6,519 nucleotides of DNA from an uncultured Lachnospiraceae bacterium (GTDB taxonomy: Bacteria; Bacillota; Clostridia; Lachnospirales; Lachnospiraceae): NCBI GenBank assembly GCA_910585075.1, contig CAJUED010000098.1, forward strand, positions 1 through 6,519. The letters are read 5' to 3'. This document shows positions 6,266 through 6,519 of this stretch, piece after piece. The first letter of the stretch is position 1. Each line of letters begins with the position of its first letter. Both the position numbers and the translations under genes were made by a program. Under the pieces are notes generated by a model. That model saw only the letters and a list, made by a program, of their open reading frames with translations. It was not told where the DNA came from and did not search any database.

Positions 6266-6415
6266 GAGCCCCAATCGCCTATTGAATAATGAGCAGGAAA
6301 GCAAGTTGCGCCAACTTTGTTTATGGTATTGCTTTCTGCTTACTTTAAAATAATGTTCCACACCAAGGGGGCTTATATCATCTTAAATTAATGGCATTAT
6401 ACACAAGCGGCCCTT
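6261..6415. other. Non-coding flank with several inverted repeats after the kinase gene
   Basis: Three stem candidates are visible. AATAGG/CCTATT (6261-6266 with 6278-6283) includes the kinase stop codon. AGCA-G-GAAAGCAA (6292-6304) pairs with TTGCTTTCTGCT (6329-6340) with one bulged G, and encloses AAGTTG/CAACTT (6303-6308 with 6312-6317). AAGGG..GCTT (6365-6374) pairs with AAGC..CCCTT (6405-6415) and is followed by a pyrimidine-rich run. One of these probably ends kinase-operon transcription, but none has a clean U-tract directly after the stem, so no single terminator can be named. No convincing gene lies in 6266-6519. Confidence 0.4.
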
Positions 6416-6460
6416 TTCCTTGTTTCATCAATATTCCATTCTTTTTTATCGTTCTTCTGT

Positions 6461-6519
6461 ATACTATCACGCAAAACTCCATATTATCACGGAAACTCAT
6501 ATACAAACACGAAAACTCC
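6461..6519. repeat. Three imperfect tandem copies of a ~20-bp iteron-like repeat
   Basis: The copies are 6461-6480 (ATACTATCACGCAAAACTCC), 6481-6498 (ATATTATCACGGAAACTC) and 6499-6519, the last sharing CACGAAAACTCC with the core of the others. On the minus strand the consensus is close to GGAGTTTTCGTGATARTAT. Spacing of about one unit every 18-21 bp, near two helical turns, is typical of iterons bound by a replication initiator or of repeated regulator sites. The array runs to the window edge and may continue beyond it. Confidence 0.55.

Noticed and set aside
6378..6482. Minus-strand open frame of 34 aa in the right flank (begins MEFCVIVYRR)
   Set aside because: It starts inside the repeat array, has no convincing ribosome binding site except the GGAG-like repeat itself, and matches nothing I recognise. 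It could be a remnant, but support is too thin.
6461..6519. CRISPR array
   Set aside because: The copies are imperfect and contiguous, with no unique spacers of 30-40 bp, so this is a tandem repeat and not a CRISPR.

Overview
The window looks like DNA from a low-to-moderate G+C Gram-positive bacterium, most likely a gut Clostridia or Lachnospiraceae-type Firmicute. The grounds are strong AGGAGG-type ribosome binding sites, a TTG start codon, a lipobox lipoprotein in place of a periplasmic partner, and the style of the protein families. No marker gene is present, so the taxonomy is inference.

Layout: two divergent operons share a control region of about 200 bp (4089-4290). Leftward (minus strand) run four tightly packed genes: a small lipoprotein (4088-3429), an FtsX/MacB-type permease of 405 aa (3409-2192, TTG start), a second, unrelated-length FtsX/MacB-type permease of 480 aa (2188-746), and the ABC ATPase (698-69). 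A long GC-rich hairpin at the left edge (1-45) probably ends this operon. Rightward (plus strand) run an OmpR-family response regulator (4291-4989) and an overlapping sensor histidine kinase (4970-6265). The rest, 6266-6519, has no convincing gene. It holds several inverted repeats and, at the right edge, three imperfect tandem copies of a roughly 20-bp iteron-like repeat.

How the parts fit: the kinase has a short extracellular sensor of roughly 135 residues and would phosphorylate the regulator at Asp53. The regulator probably binds the 11-bp tandem repeats in the shared control region and so activates its own operon, the transporter operon, or both. The transporter would be a MacB/Vex-type machine: an ATPase driving two different four-helix permeases, with an outward-facing lipoprotein. 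Such modules typically act on extracytoplasmic substrates such as antimicrobial peptides or envelope molecules. The gene content (two unequal FtsX permeases, one ATPase and a two-component system) resembles the pneumococcal Vex/VncRS locus, but the lipoprotein and the divergent layout differ. The substrate cannot be read from the sequence.

The most interesting unexplained signals are the period-11 repeats in the divergent control region, the competing hairpins in the regulator's leader, the acidic-linker lipoprotein, and the iteron-like repeats at the right edge. The last could mean that the locus is cargo on a mobile element.
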